Source: Dipteris shenzhenensis
Lineage: Eukaryota > Polypodiophyta > Polypodiopsida > Gleicheniales
Length of the DNA: 64,000 nucleotides
Reading direction: 5' to 3' (one strand)
Assembly: GCA_047967505.1 (NCBI GenBank)
Contig: CM106540.1
Part shown: positions 1 to 11,886 of the stretch, one piece after another
Numbering within the stretch: the stretch's first letter is position 1
How the letters are laid out: each line of letters begins with the position of its first letter
The notes under the pieces: generated by a model
Database searches by the model: none
What the model was told of the DNA's origin: nothing
What the model saw: the letters and a program-made list of their open reading frames with translations, nothing else
Translations under genes and position numbers: made by a program

Positions 1-480
1 GACAGCCTAGCAAAAGCTAGATGTAGCCAATTGCAAAACTTGAAATAGTATAATAGAAGTTCTCGAAAGCCTTACTGCTCGTGAGTTCTTACAGACATGT
101 GGAGTTGTCCGAATAGATTAAGAAGTATTGTTGTGGGCTGCCAAAGGAAATTCGAAACTACTACACCAAAACAAAAGTCTCTAACATGTCTCAGCTTATT
201 GAAAATGCCACTACAGCTTATGCCCTCTTGCATGGAAAGACTACAAGCTTCAAGGGGTAGCAACCAGGAAGTTCAAAAGTTTATGGGCAGTAAGCAAGAA
301 GCCCCTAGAGAGTTCAGGAGTTTTGAATAGCCCACTAAAGCTCACTTTGTTGCAAGATAGAGGCGAGTACTGCCTTGGCCAGCTAAAGAGAAGCAAGCCC
401 TTTATGATGCCAATAAGTGTTACATATGCAGGGAAGAGGGCCACAGAGCATTTGATTGCTCGAATAGAAAGAGGAAGTTT
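1..480 (+). pseudogene. Decayed retrotransposon gag fragment with CCHC knuckle
   Basis: Gag relic broken by stops and frame changes. From about 150 to 250 one frame reads a gag-like helical segment (LIENATTAYALLHG). Positions 418-459 encode CYICREEGHRAFDC, a CX2CX4HX4C zinc knuckle of the kind that binds genomic RNA in retrotransposon nucleocapsids, followed by a basic tail. No protease or reverse transcriptase follows before 1 kb. The 5' end lies outside the window. Gypsy-type is my best guess from the helical segment; the knuckle alone does not separate Gypsy from Copia. Confidence 0.6.
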
Positions 481-723
481 CCCTCATTGGAGCATGGTGA
501 GAAAAGCGAAGAAAAGAGAAAAGAAGGATGACCATAAGGGTAAGAAGCTCAAGCCCACTCTGTTGGTCTTATGCTGGATGTGATTGGAGCCATATAGGAT
601 GTGGATACCACAAAGCTATGCAGAGCATAGGGCAAAATCCGTGACTAGACAACTTTGTTCTTCTTTATTCCAAGGGCTCGTGCCAATTTCATTTCTCCAA
701 ATTCAAACACTGTGGTACTTCAT

Positions 724-862
724 TCACAATTTCAACTATCGAGCTAGTTTAGGACAGTCAAAATTTCAATCACTAGGCTGGTTTAGGACATAATAGGACA
801 GTCACAGTTTCAACTCCCAAGTTGGTTTAGGCAGTCACAATTTCAACCACCACGCTGATTTA
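724..862. repeat. Degenerate minisatellite, four units
   Basis: Four imperfect direct units of about 33-45 bp, each with a CAATTTCAA-like start and a CTGGTTTAGGACAGT-like end. No coding sense. Confidence 0.6.
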
Positions 863-2099
863 GCCTGACAATCTCAACTTCACATATTAGATAATAACAA
901 GTATACTGCTTTTCATTTTTGAATTTCACAATTAGAAATTAACATTTCACAATTAGAAAATAACAATATATTGATTTTATAGGTCTTTGAAGCATTTAGC
1001 TCATAGTGGTTCTTAATTTTTCATTCAAATCATTCTAAACATTGTAGGGTTTGAGAGAGTTTTTTGTGTGGGTTTTTGATAGAGAGGTCATGACAAGCTA
1101 ATAGGTAGATGCGCATGCCCTTCTGCAACGACATAGCCTTCATCAACACATCTCTCCATCACTCATTCCTAGAAAGCATAATCCATAAATACCTCCTTTT
1201 CTAGCCACCTAATGAAGTCATGGTCAGTGGTTGGCATCCCATAAGTGTAATTCAATTTTAGATTAGACCCTGGCAAAGATAAAATGGAAACCCTACCTAG
1301 GCTTGCTACATGTAGCAATGGACACCTGATACAACTTCTCAATGGTGATTTTAGCCATGGATTCTTCATATGGCACAATGACCATATTTTGTCAAATCCT
1401 TCTTTGCCATTTGAAGGATTCACTATTGATAAAATCTTTGTTGAACATGCAAAGCAAATTCATTAGAAGAAATGAAAGTTGTGCATTGTCCAAGTGAAAG
1501 GACGTGAAAGTTCTAACTCACCTTGTGCACCTTTGATCTGTATATTTGAGTAATATTTTGTCTGATCACATTATTTTGATAGCTCTTTCATCTTTATCCA
1601 TTTTGGTAACTTCTTGCAAGTTGATTCAAAATTAAATTTGCACGTTCCTTGCAATTTATGAGGGTTCAAGAGCAATGCATTTAAAATTTAGACTTAAAGT
1701 ATTAAAATAAATATGATACAAAAGGAACATAGTCCAAGCACTTACACATAAACCATATGACTAAGGATAGCTTGTGTGAGAGGATACTGACCCTTCTTCC
1801 TTGATTTATCTCATTTTGCCTTATAACCTCAATTTTGTTTCTTCTCCTCTTCACTAAAACCCTCCAAAAGTAAGAGTGCATCACAAGTAACATGTGTGGT
1901 TGTATGATACAAGTAATCTTTAAGATATGTTAGCAAAATTGCCTCCTCATTCAACTTGAAACATAGGATCTTCAATCAATAACAAAGTAAAATGGCATAC
2001 CACTTTTCTCCAAAAATAGGTAATAAAAATAAGGAAGTAGCAATCAATCTCAACTCATTTTCAATCTCTGGAGCTATAATCTATGCATGAACACTTATG
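863..2099. other. AT-rich stretch without a supported gene
   Basis: Nothing recognisable. A short open frame on the - strand at 1169-1423 has no family resemblance I know. It could belong to the same decayed unit as the relic at 2100-2888, but nothing directly links them. Confidence 0.4.
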
Positions 2100-2888
2100 T
2101 GCCTTGCTTTATTTTTAATATAGAGCTTCCTAATGCTCTCCAACCAAGAGGGAGTCTAATGGTTTCCCTCCCATACAAACGTCTTATTGGAGAAAAAGAC
2201 AAATTCTCTTAAATCTTATTTTCAAACTCTTCATAAATAGCAAGCCAATACTTATCACATGAATCTCTTATCTCACTATCCACCTCTTTGGTTGTCCCAT
2301 CAGGCAACCCACAAAGAGAACGAAGGACCCCTTTGTAGAGATATATCCCTCAGTCTCAAATGCTCTTTTAAGAATAGAAAGATATTCTCTAAGCTACCTC
2401 ACCTTTGGATTTAACCAGGCATCTGCACAAAGGAATATGGGGGGGAACATTCCTCAATTGAGAGCCACCACGGACTCACAAATGTCTCCTCCAACAATTC
2501 CATACATGGAATTAGGGACAAAGTCTTCGCCATCACAATCGACCTTACCCTTCTCACATACCTTCTTGGTCGTGGAGCCTTGTTCCACTTGCACATCTTC
2601 TTCAACTAGATCTTCAATAGGTGTTGTTTGCATTGTGTATCACTAGCTTTGGATTGACCACGCATTTACACAAAAGAATATAAGAGGGAAACATTCCTCT
2701 ATTGACAGCCATGGACTCACAAATGTCTCCTCCAACAATTCCATCCACAGAGTCAGGGACAAAGTCGTCACCATCATAATTGACATTACCCTTCTCACAT
2801 ACCTTCTTGGTAGTGGAGCCTTGTTCCACTTGCATATCTTCTTCAACCAGATCTTCAATAGGTGTTATTTGCATTGTGTATCACTAGA
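2100..2888 (-). pseudogene. Unknown protein relic with duplicated acidic segment
   Basis: I do not recognise this protein. On the - strand, 2150-2350 reads a protein-like stretch (SLCGLPDGTTKEVDSEIRD, then CDKYWLAIYEEFENKI) before a stop. Upstream of it lie two copies of an acidic segment (TPIEDLVEEDMQVEQGS, then GIVGGDICES), one in each unit of a ~243-bp tandem duplication. The two copies are in different frames, so at least one indel separates them. No start codon, splice pattern or transposon motif is clear. It may be an old gene fragment or part of an uncharacterised element. Confidence 0.4.
2403..2888. repeat. Two-copy tandem duplication, ~243 bp
   Basis: Units at about 2403-2645 and 2646-2888 match over most of their length. 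Both begin with a CTTTGGATT-like string and end with CATTGTGTATCACTAG. Confidence 0.85.
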
Positions 2889-4507
2889 TTTGGATGGCGT
2901 TGATTTCTCTAGACTTGATGGATTCCCATGTCCATGCTAGTCTTGATCCTTTTTTCTTGTTCTTTTGGACCTTTGTACCTACAACTTAGGATGACGAATT
3001 TACTTTCTTTGATTGGGTCATGATTAGAAGTAAAACTGGCACAATGAAGAAAAAACTTTGAATAAAACTTTTCATGTATAGAGAATTGAAGGAAAAAAAA
3101 AAGATATGACCACACAACTAAGTGATACCCAACAACATTTCATATGTTTGTAGCCTAGATTTAATTACTCACTCTAGCTCAACAATAGTTAAGTCGAATA
3201 GACTAAAAGGCCCAATAGAGGAAGGATATATTATTAAGTCCCACCTACTCATGCTAGCAAAAACTAGGTACTAGTATTCTATTGGCACAAGGGGCTCGCT
3301 CTGATATTCTCTTAGTAGAATAGGGTATATAGTCTCTTTATGATGGGAGGATATTTTTAAAAATATTCTCCGAAGGTAAGAATTTGGGCATGTATATTTG
3401 GGGAACTTCCATTACTCTTTGTGCATCTCATGAACCTCTTGAACTCAACCTATAAAAATACACGCTCATTTGTATTGGCTCCTTGGCTATTATGTCAACT
3501 CAACCGTCCAATTATTTGTGAAATTTTCATGGCCTCTTCCCTATTGCACTGGTGGAATAGGGTATAGTGTCTCTATAATGGAAGGTAATTCTAAAAAACC
3601 CGATCTACAATGTCTTTATAAAGAGAGGATATTCTTGTGAAGTGGCTACTAGGGGATGATCAGCCATGAATACATATTCATTTATGCTACTTGATTGGCT
3701 ATTGTGTCACCTTAACCAATCTCATTTGTGAATTTTTTCATGCCCTCTCTCTTATTTGCTGACGGAATAGGGTGGAGATGACACCATGGCTAGTGATTGT
3801 TTCTCATTCCAAGACCTATTTTATCATTTAGTCAAGATGTTTAGATGGTACCTTCAGATAGCTACCCATGAAATAGTAGAGATGGTATGATATATGTCCC
3901 TATTTTGGTATTAGAACAGGGTAGAGAGGGACATTCCATTCATGTGAGTAATTCCGGTTCTTTCTTTAGTTGCCCAAACACACCCATAGTGTCCTCCACA
4001 ATTAACCTAACTTGGATTGTTACCTCAACAATCAACCTGACTTGGCTAAGCTGCTCTTTGATCAAAGATTCTACACTCTACCTACCATGTTTAGAAGCTC
4101 CATGTCTACCATCACACCCACATTGCACTCTAGAAAATTGTAGGACTCCCTAGGTTAGCCTGAAGTACTAGAACAGAGGCACGTTCCTCTATACTACTAT
4201 AGTGCAAACATGGATGTTCATCATTTTAAATTTCTAGAAATATTATAGAGGCTAAGTGGGTTCTACTTACTTTGTTGTTAGTATCATTATATAAGCTATA
4301 GTACTTGGTTGTAGTACGAAGAATAGTGGAGCTATGTTAGTCTTGTCTACCCTATTCCACCCATAGGATAGGGAAATAGGTATTTATTTATCCATGGATT
4401 GATCTTAAAAAACTTGCAATAACAGTGTTAAGAACCAAGAAAAGGAGTGATTCTTTGGCAAGATGCTTTATCTACCATGGATTAAGGATCAAGCTCATAC
4501 TACTCGA
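2889..4507. other. AT-rich noncoding stretch with scattered GAATAGGGT motifs
   Basis: No gene seen. The string GGAATAGGGT or a close variant recurs near 3315, 3550, 3768 and 3905, with similar flanks at the first two (TATAGTCTCTTTATGATGG and TATAGTGTCTCTATAATGG). This looks like an old dispersed or tandem duplication. Confidence 0.4.
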
Positions 4508-4660
4508 ATGAATGGATTAGAAAATCACTCCATACACGTGAACACACACCCTCCTACCCTATTTCATTTTGGTAGAATAGGTAGGAATGGATTTGAAAAT
4601 CGCTCCATATATGTGACCACACACCCTCCTACCCTATTCCATTGGTAGAATAGGTAGGAG
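4508..4660. repeat. Two-copy ~72-75 bp repeat with internal inverted repeat
   Basis: Two direct units begin AATGGATTAGAAAATC and AATGGATTTGAAAATC. Each holds CCTACCCTATT facing AATAGGTAGG across about 10 bp, a potential small hairpin. Confidence 0.6.
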
Positions 4661-5649
4661 GGGTTTGTTTGCTCATGAGTTGAGCTCATAGTGCTCAAAC
4701 AAATAGAGTTAAAACCCATCTCATAGAAGTGCTAACATATAAAGAATTAGACTTTGGTAAGATGCAATAGCCATACAAAGAATACCTTTGGAAAAATGGG
4801 TTGGAGGGCATTGTTCAAGCTCATACTTGGCAAAATACGGAATGAGGGCTTTGTTTACACATTGGAGGAAAATAGTTAAATCAAAATGTTGAAGAATGGA
4901 CTAACAACCCTATAGTTAAATCACAAAAAAAAAAATCCATCAACTTTGCATATAATCCTTTGATATGGAACAATCCTTCAATATGAAGCAGTCCATTTAC
5001 CTTGTCTATTCTCCATTTACCTTGTCTATTCTCCATGTTTATTGATGTAAAAAGTAGGAGGGTTTGTCATTTCATTGAAATGAGGACCATCAAAATGAAG
5101 ATTGTCAAAAAAGGGGTATGTGAAGACACGGTCGATGACTTGTACTCTAGCATGAATAGGGGAAAGAAAATCTTTCCTCCAAGAGATCTCCTACCGTATT
5201 ATGCCAGTGGGATAGGTGGGAGAACGATATGAAGTATGCAATTTTTCTCCATGATGTATGAGACAAATGTGAAGGTCTAACTATGGTGGCAGCATCCATT
5301 TCAAGTTGTTGATTCACTGATCAAAACCACAAGCTCTTTGATAAGGCCAAAATTCTTCCTCAACTTCTTGAAAATATGTCTACTAATTGTTGAATTAGGT
5401 TATGTTACAGATCTTATATGTTTGATTAGCTTTATCTTAATGAAGGTCTCATTAATATGAAATTTCAAGTTTATACATTGAATTTGTTTTTAGCATGTGA
5501 CTTTTATACCAGTTTTGAAAAAATGCTCATGAGACTTTTGAACTGAAACTTACAGATTTTAGAAGTAAGATGAACTATTATCCCCAAAAAGAGCAATTTT
5601 ATAGACATTATACACTTCCCCCAAAAAAGGTATTTTTTTGGTCAATTCC
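4661..5649. other. AT-rich noncoding stretch
   Basis: No gene recognised. A 21-bp unit (CCATTTACCTTGTCTATTCT plus C) is directly duplicated at about 4992-5033. Confidence 0.4.
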
Positions 5650-7228
5650 ACCTTGTAAGAATTGCTTCGCTCCATGATCAACATAACAACATATCATCGA
5701 AGCGAAACAGCAAGGCCTTCTACCTCGTTTTCCAAGCTAGGCAGACACGTTAAGGATGTTGTCGAAGATCTCTCTTCCTTTGAGAAACCCACATTGCTCT
5801 GGATCTATAGCAAACATGCAAACCTCCCAAATTCTGATGGGAATCGCTTTTGCCAATCACCTACCTTTAGCCTCCACCATTCTGGGCCTTAATGGGGGCA
5901 CGGTAGGGTGCTTCGATCTCAAGTTCTCAATTTGCTTGGTGCCCCTCCTGTTTGCCAAAGGGATGGTTCCTTTGATCCACAGAGTCAGATCAGCCATCGT
6001 GGATACCTTTTTTGAGGGTCTCCAACTCCCCTCCGAAATCAATTCAGCCTCTAGCTGTTCGCAGACGACACCTCGCACTCTCCTCGGAAGACCTCGGCAG
6101 TGTAAGAGCCCTCCTCCACATCCTAGATCATTTCTGTAGAGCCTTTGGCTCTCAATGTAGCTAGTAGAAACGTTCCTGGTAAGGGTGGGCAATGGCCCTT
6201 TGCCGGATTGGCTTGCTCTGGCAAACAGATGTAGGTTGTCAAGAAAGGGGAGATCGTCCGATATTTAGGAGCACCGATTGGCCTAGGCGGAAGAGGTTCA
6301 ATTGGTTCTTAGAAAGGGTCAAGTCTAAATTGAGAGCCTAGCATGGCATGAGCCTTGGGTGGAATGCAAGAACTCTCATCATCCATCATATCCTCACATC
6401 TACAACCACCTATTTGGTGTCGATCGGCACTTCTCCAAATGCCGGTGGTTGGAGATTGAGAGGCTATTCCGAGCCTTCCTCTTGGCCGAGGAAGGAGATA
6501 AAAGCAGGATGCACCATGTGCCATGGGAACCTCTCAGACTGCCTAAGGTGCAAGGAGGCCTAGGCCTACTAAATATCACATACCGAATTGTGGCCTTGAT
6601 AGGTAAGTGGCTGGTGCGACTGTTCGTAAGTCGATCTCCCTGGGTTGAGATCACAAAATTCTTCATTAATGAAGGGAAGGCGAAAGGCGTCGGCACTTGG
6701 AAAAATTTGCAGTGGTATGATTGCCTCTGCTTAGGCTTCCCAATCAAGATCATAGGTTCTGATCTAATCTCTGGCTTGGTCTCTGCATGGAAGGAATGCT
6801 TTGGGTGCATGGTGTGGAAGGGTCATCCAGGACTGGGGAGGGATGTTAGTCTCATGGAATCGATTTCATGGAGTACAGCCTTTAGGAAGGACCCGTTCGG
6901 ACTTCACGATTTACTACGAGCCTGCAATATGCATAGGAAAGGACTCAGAAAGTGGTCGGACATGTGGTGTGCCTCCAAAGTAGACTGGCTCTACATGGAG
7001 GCCCTCACAACCAAATTTGCACTCACTTTGGGTGAGAAGAACTTGATTCAAGTAGTGATCGATCGGATTCTGCAGGAGTGGCCATCTTACTGCGTCTCAT
7101 CTCAGGAAGGCCACCTCAGGCAGTGGGCTTGTGATAAAACCAAGATTAGTCGCATTTTGGTGACGAAGGTGATATATATGAATTTAGCTCGTGCAGGGTC
7201 GCTGACCGCTGATCTTATGCAGGTGTAA
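5650..7228 (+). pseudogene. L1-like LINE ORF2 relic (reverse transcriptase, C-terminal part)
   Basis: Relic of a non-LTR retrotransposon polyprotein. Positions 6055-6072 encode LFADDT, the catalytic motif, and 6261-6281 encode YLGAPIG, the following RT motif, in frames broken by stops. From 6359 an 870-bp open frame (289 codons) carries the RT C-terminal and connection region typical of plant LINEs, including PWEPLRLPKVQGGLGLLN near residue 60 and WYDCLCLGFPIKIIG near residue 124. There is no endonuclease domain, so the copy is 5'-truncated. The part around WYDCL closely resembles the - strand copy at 13898-14158, so both belong to one LINE family. Confidence 0.85.
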
Positions 7229-9105
7229 ACTAAATTTTATTCAAAAGCAACATGCAACATCATGAACGTTTCTTGCAGCATAATCTACTACTCTCATGCT
7301 CATGCCCAGTTCCTCATGCACTCAAGCTCGCATCCCACTTTTAGCCCGCCAAGACTCTCTCTATCTCTCTATCTCTCTCCCTCTCTCTCTCTTGCATGCA
7401 AGCTCCCTAATCTCCTTCATGCTCTGCTGCCTTGAAACTACCTCGCTCCCACCCTCTTTTGCTCCCTTTCCTATGCTGTCCCACCTGCAGAACGAACACC
7501 CCTCACATTGTAGGCAGCTTTGCTATCTCTCCTTTGGTAAATTTCAAGGACGGGGATCGAATTGAGACCAGTTTAAATCCTTTGAAGGAATGAGGCTAAG
7601 AATAGAAGTATGTGAAAGCTTGGGGCATAGAAGTAAAACCTTTTTAGGAATGCAAATATGTGAAAGCTAATCAACTAGACCCTTCTCTCTACTCGCCTTG
7701 GCAGTGCAGATTATCTAAGGATGAAGTTTGTAGGCCTTGAGGAGGCACTAACATTCCAATCCATTGTCAATCATTAGGCACTTGGTATATGCACCTCTTT
7801 AGATCATGCTTTAAATCATGTGGAACATTTAATAAAAGTTGTTAGGTAAGGCTTGAGGTTATGGAAGAAATCTCACTCGCGTCTTATATTACTTGTTGGG
7901 AATTCTCTTCGAGCCACCATTGGAGTGATGCTCTCTACCATCAATCTTTGCAACAAAATGATGCTCTTTGAAGTTGCTTATAATTGCATTGCTCTAACAA
8001 TGCATCCTATATTTTCTCTTCTCCCCCATGATGCAACATGCTTTAGTGGTCTTTAACTGCTAAGCCCGAATTTTAATTCTGGCAAGCGATCTTAAAAAAA
8101 TTTTATGAGGGAGACAACTTTCTTGCTACGGTCGCGACTATGGTCACAATGGGATTGGACATTGCAATAGTAATTAACATGATAGAAACAAGAGTCACCC
8201 ATGCATGTAAACACATGCACAATTGTGCACATGCATGCACACATACATATTCACACATAAACATAGACATGCACATGCATAGAGACACATGTATAGTAAC
8301 ACCACATTCACACATACATAGAGATTTACTCACTCACATATGTCCAAATAATTAACACATACATATGTTAAATATATTTTCCATTCTTGATTTCTAATCC
8401 CCCTTCCCTATATCGATTTTTAATTCTTGCTGCCATTGGATGATGGCTTTGCCCTACACATGATGAATTTTTTGCATCCAATAGCATAGAAAAGTAAGCT
8501 TGAAACTCATGGTTACTACTTGAGGCATTCAAAAGTCTACTAAACCATGACGCATAACACATTAATCTCCCAAGTATTTGAGAGGAATAAAGATCACAAT
8601 AAGTACTTCAAATTTTTGCTTCCTTTATTCCCTAAGTAGCACCACAATGAGATTGATACTAAATTTATGGGCTCGCAAGTGACAAATTGAAGAGATGGAG
8701 GGGTCTTGAAATTTGAAATTTTATTTTGATCCCACCTTGAGACCCAGGAGCCGATCTTTAACCCGTCGTAGACGGACCATGCTGCTCGTAACACAAATGG
8801 AGAGCAAAAGTTTGTAGCTATGCATAGGAGAAAACTTCAAGGAAACAAGAATACTTAGTTAAATGCGCGTTAAACGCTTGCTTTATCGGAGGAAACTGTA
8901 CAACCAAATAGAAATAATATCCTAAACTGAAATGATGAGGGCGAGATAAGGTAAATATACAGCCAGGGTGTAACTTACAAGCAGAGTTGAACATTTCTTA
9001 AACAGTTATGGGAGCATAAGGTTTGAGAAACTCTGGGGTATGAGTCAGGATGAAGCCGAGAGATAAGGACGGGTTCAGTGAAGCAACCTTACGATGAGAA
9101 ATAAT
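7229..9105. other. Noncoding stretch with simple repeats
   Basis: No gene supported. It contains a CT-rich run at about 7345-7395 and a CACATG/CATGCA-rich tract at about 8195-8365. The His/Cys/Met-rich open frames over the second tract are products of the simple repeat. Confidence 0.6.
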
Positions 9106-9478
9106 GAGTTCTGAAAAGAGGTCTGATCACTTGTGAGGCCAGTACATTTGAGTTCTGATCATAGCAACATCATTTGTGAGTACATTTGCGAGTAGCCGAG
9201 AACTCTTACGATCATCCATGAGATTGAGAAGAGTTCTGATCATGATACATCCTCGCAAGAACCATCTTACGAAAGAAATGAGTTCAGGATAGAATTCCGG
9301 ATCGAGTTCTGATCATAGTGTCATCATTTGTGAGTACCTGCTGAACTGCATCTACAAGGAGTTGTAACCATGAGATTGAGATGAGTTCTGAACATCCACC
9401 CTCGCGAGAGCAATCTAATTACAAGGAGGTTGAGAAAAGTATATGAGATGGAGAGAGTTCTGATGATTCAATATCATC
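9106..9478. repeat. ~77-bp periodic repeat in the 3' flank of the DUF1645-like gene
   Basis: GAGTTCTGATCAT or a near match recurs at 9150, 9231, 9304, 9383 and 9455, a spacing of 72-81 bp, with partial similarity between. It lies just beyond the stop codon of the - strand gene and may be within its 3' untranslated region. Confidence 0.6.
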
Positions 9479-11017
9479 TCAGGGGTTGGAGTAATTGAGG
9501 GAGTGGATGCCTGCAACGGAGCGAGAACTGAACTTGGAGGTGAAGCCGAGGCAGCCCAGGAGGCCATTCCGGTAGGGCAAGAAGGTCCTCTTCCTCATCT
9601 GCTCAGCTTGAGCTCGTTGCGATGTGTAGTGAAGCTCGTGAGGAGAGACAGCGTGCTGCTTCGACAGAACTGGCGACCTCAGTTCATTCATGTTGCTCGA
9701 CCTCGAAGGAAGCTCGATCGGCCCAGACACTGATCTCCCTTTGCTCGTCAACGGAGGCTGTATTGGACCTGATCGCGTTCGTCTTTCATCTCCCTTCTTG
9801 GCCGTCGTAAAAGTTGCTTCATCTGCCTTCTTCATCTTCCTCGTTGCCATGGCTGATCTCTCTCCTCCTCCTCTGATCGATTTCTCATCCTGTCTCGATG
9901 GCTCCTTTGCCCTGCTCATCCCCCCCACATGTAGCAGTAGTAGCTCCCTCAGTGTCCTCCCCTTCCTCTTGCCACCCCCTCCCTTGCCCGCTTCCTGCAC
10001 CTCTCCTCCACCTCCGGTTGACGTATTCGACGACATCGATTTGCTCTGATCGAAGGATTGCCTCGGTTCGTCGTCCATATGAAACACCCTCAGCGGAGAC
10101 AGAGACCTCGCTCGCCTGTGACCCCCCTCCCTCGTGCCAGTCGTAGCCTCCCTTGCTCTCGGCCGCCTTTGCCTCTCTGCCTGGGCATTGCGTCTCGGTA
10201 CATCATCTACATCGGTTCTTCTCCTCTCGTCCTTGCGTCTGGGTACATCATCTACGTTGGTTCTCCTCCTCTCATCCGTGGTCTGCACGTTGCGTCTAGG
10301 GAGGTCCCCTGCGCTTTGTCTCCTCGCTTCCTTGCTCATCTTCTTCCACTGCTCCAACGCCGGCGTGTTGGTGGTCGGATTCGAGCCTTTGGTGGGCGAA
10401 GATCTCTGCTTTTTCTGCTCCTGTTTGGGAGCCTGGGGTGCGGAGAGAGTATAATTGGCAGAACTTCTGAAGTCGAAATACCCATCGTTCGATAATCTCG
10501 ACCCTGGCGGTCGAGCTACGGTAGATTGCTCAAGCTGTGAAGTAGAGTATTGCTGAAGCGGCCGAATTTGTCCATTATAAAACAGCTCGTCTGCAGATGA
10601 CATGGGAGCAGGGGACCAAGGCGTTCCGTCCGCTTCCGAGAAAGTAGCGCTGAAATCGAAATCTGAGCCTCCGCCGGGATAATACGACGCAAAGTCCTCC
10701 GACTCGCTGGTTAATCCTGCACTCGAAGGAGCTTGCTCATCCTGTCTGCGACTCTCTGAATTATCGTTCCAAGAGGAAAGGATCACGACGGCCACGCCCG
10801 AGGTTGTCGACTTTCTCACTTCGAACTTCGGCCGAGAAGGGTTTCTGGCCGTGTTGGACAAGGAAGAAGACGATCCCAGGGACCCACTGATGCTATTTCT
10901 CGGGCTAGAAGGAGCGCTCACGAAGGGTGTGGAGGCTGCACTCGAATTATCATGGGTGTCGGCAACGTTCCGCCTCCTGGGTGAGCCTCGACGGGAGGCT
11001 GGCAGAGGTGCATCCAT
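9479..11017 (-). CDS. DUF1645-like plant protein, 512 aa
   Basis: The only intact, non-transposon gene in the window: a single open exon. The first ATG, at 11017, was chosen because the frame upstream has no ATG and plant relatives, as I recall them, begin near the STPFVSAPSSPR motif (residues 30-40 here). The other family-like blocks are SADELFYNGQIRP (141-153) and the C-terminal PHELHYTSQRAQAEQMRKR (459-477) followed by TFLPYRNGLLGCLGF (478-492). These suggest DUF1645 (from memory, unverified); its biochemical role is not known to me. The middle (195-455) is Ser/Arg/Gly-rich and probably disordered, with a 15-residue direct repeat DERRRTNVDDVPRRK / DERRRTDVDDVPRRN (248-277) and a basic RKGRTLRELLLLHVGG segment (351-366). 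No signal peptide or membrane span is evident. Base composition is more GC-rich than the surrounding transposon DNA. Confidence 0.85.
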   Translation of the reverse strand: MDAPLPASRRGSPRRRNVADTHDNSSAASTPFVSAPSSPRNSISGSLGSSSSLSNTARNPSRPKFEVRKSTTSGVAVVILSSWNDNSESRRQDEQAPSSAGLTSESEDFASYYPGGGSDFDFSATFSEADGTPWSPAPMSSADELFYNGQIRPLQQYSTSQLEQSTVARPPGSRLSNDGYFDFRSSANYTLSAPQAPKQEQKKQRSSPTKGSNPTTNTPALEQWKKMSKEARRQSAGDLPRRNVQTTDERRRTNVDDVPRRKDERRRTDVDDVPRRNAQAERQRRPRAREATTGTREGGHRRARSLSPLRVFHMDDEPRQSFDQSKSMSSNTSTGGGGEVQEAGKGGGGKRKGRTLRELLLLHVGGMSRAKEPSRQDEKSIRGGGERSAMATRKMKKADEATFTTAKKGDERRTRSGPIQPPLTSKGRSVSGPIELPSRSSNMNELRSPVLSKQHAVSPHELHYTSQRAQAEQMRKRTFLPYRNGLLGCLGFTSKFSSRSVAGIHSLNYSNP

Positions 11018-11886
11018 GCTGGAGCTACGAGCCACCTCGTCTGTATGAAGGATCTTCGTGTTGCAGGAAGCTATTCCACACAATCATCCACGGCGACGTT
11101 CGGCGACCTCGCTACAACTACAACGGTCGCAATTAGCTTCCTAATCCAAGGGACCAGTGATGCAGCTTCCTATAATACAACGTTCGGCGACCGCGCGAAA
11201 ACTACAGAGGTAGCAATTAGCTTCCGGATCCAACAGTGTACCAGCGATCGAGCTAGTACCGGTGCAGAAGTAGCGGCTAGTTGTAGATTCAGTACTATTA
11301 CACAAAGCAGCACAGCAAGTAGCCTCTCAGTTAACGTCGGTGCTGGCATGCAGGCAAGGAACTGGGGGGTCTCTGGTTCCTCCAACTCTCCACGTCGTCC
11401 TGGAGGGCTACTCCTCCTCCTTCTAGTCGAGCTCCTCGACGCTGCGTGCTGAGCGAGGCCAATGAGGTAATGAATGGCCATAGACGAGCAGGAAGACGGT
11501 GCGAGGGGGCTGATGATGGTGGAAAAGAGAAGGGAATGGCAGGAAAGGAAGGTACGGGGAGGAAGGGAAAGGAGGAGATGAGGAGGAAGGAAAGGCTGAA
11601 GAAGGCCTACGGATATGGCAGACGAAGAAAAAGTTTAGAAAGCAAGAAAGCGCGTAAAACACACTGTGGATGAGCAAGACGCAGTAAATGCACGTGAACG
11701 AATGCAAGGACTCACATATTCTTATTTTATTTTTTTTCCCTCTTTTTCATCTTCATCTTTTTTTGGGATTTCCAGGACCCTTCACAAAAATATGGCTTCA
11801 TCACTTTTTGCCTCTCGTTGGTCGGCTGAAAATGCCTTTGTATCCATGGCCTTTCATAATCTTAATTTGCTGCCCCTCATCCAGTG
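11018..11886 (-). promoter_or_regulatory. Upstream region of the DUF1645-like gene
   Basis: Presumed leader and promoter. An 84-bp direct duplication starts at 11097 and 11181 (both ACGTTCGGCGACC, ending CAATTAGCTTCC). Beyond it lies a purine-rich tract at 11510-11610 (CT-rich on the coding strand), common in plant leaders. A TATTATA-like string near 11170 on the - strand is a weak TATA candidate. The transcription start cannot be placed. Confidence 0.4.

Noticed and set aside
8103-8355. Cys/His/Met-rich small protein that might look like a metal-binding peptide
   Set aside because: Arises from CACATG/CATGCA simple repeats and is open on both strands.
9503-10495. Several open frames on the + strand across 9.5-10.5 kb
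   Set aside because: Antisense shadows of the GC-rich DUF1645-like coding exon; low-complexity Ser/Pro/Leu products without family resemblance.
11017-11083. A 22-residue N-terminal extension of the DUF1645-like protein
   Set aside because: It would need a TTG start; the first ATG is at 11017 and fits the family's short N-terminus.
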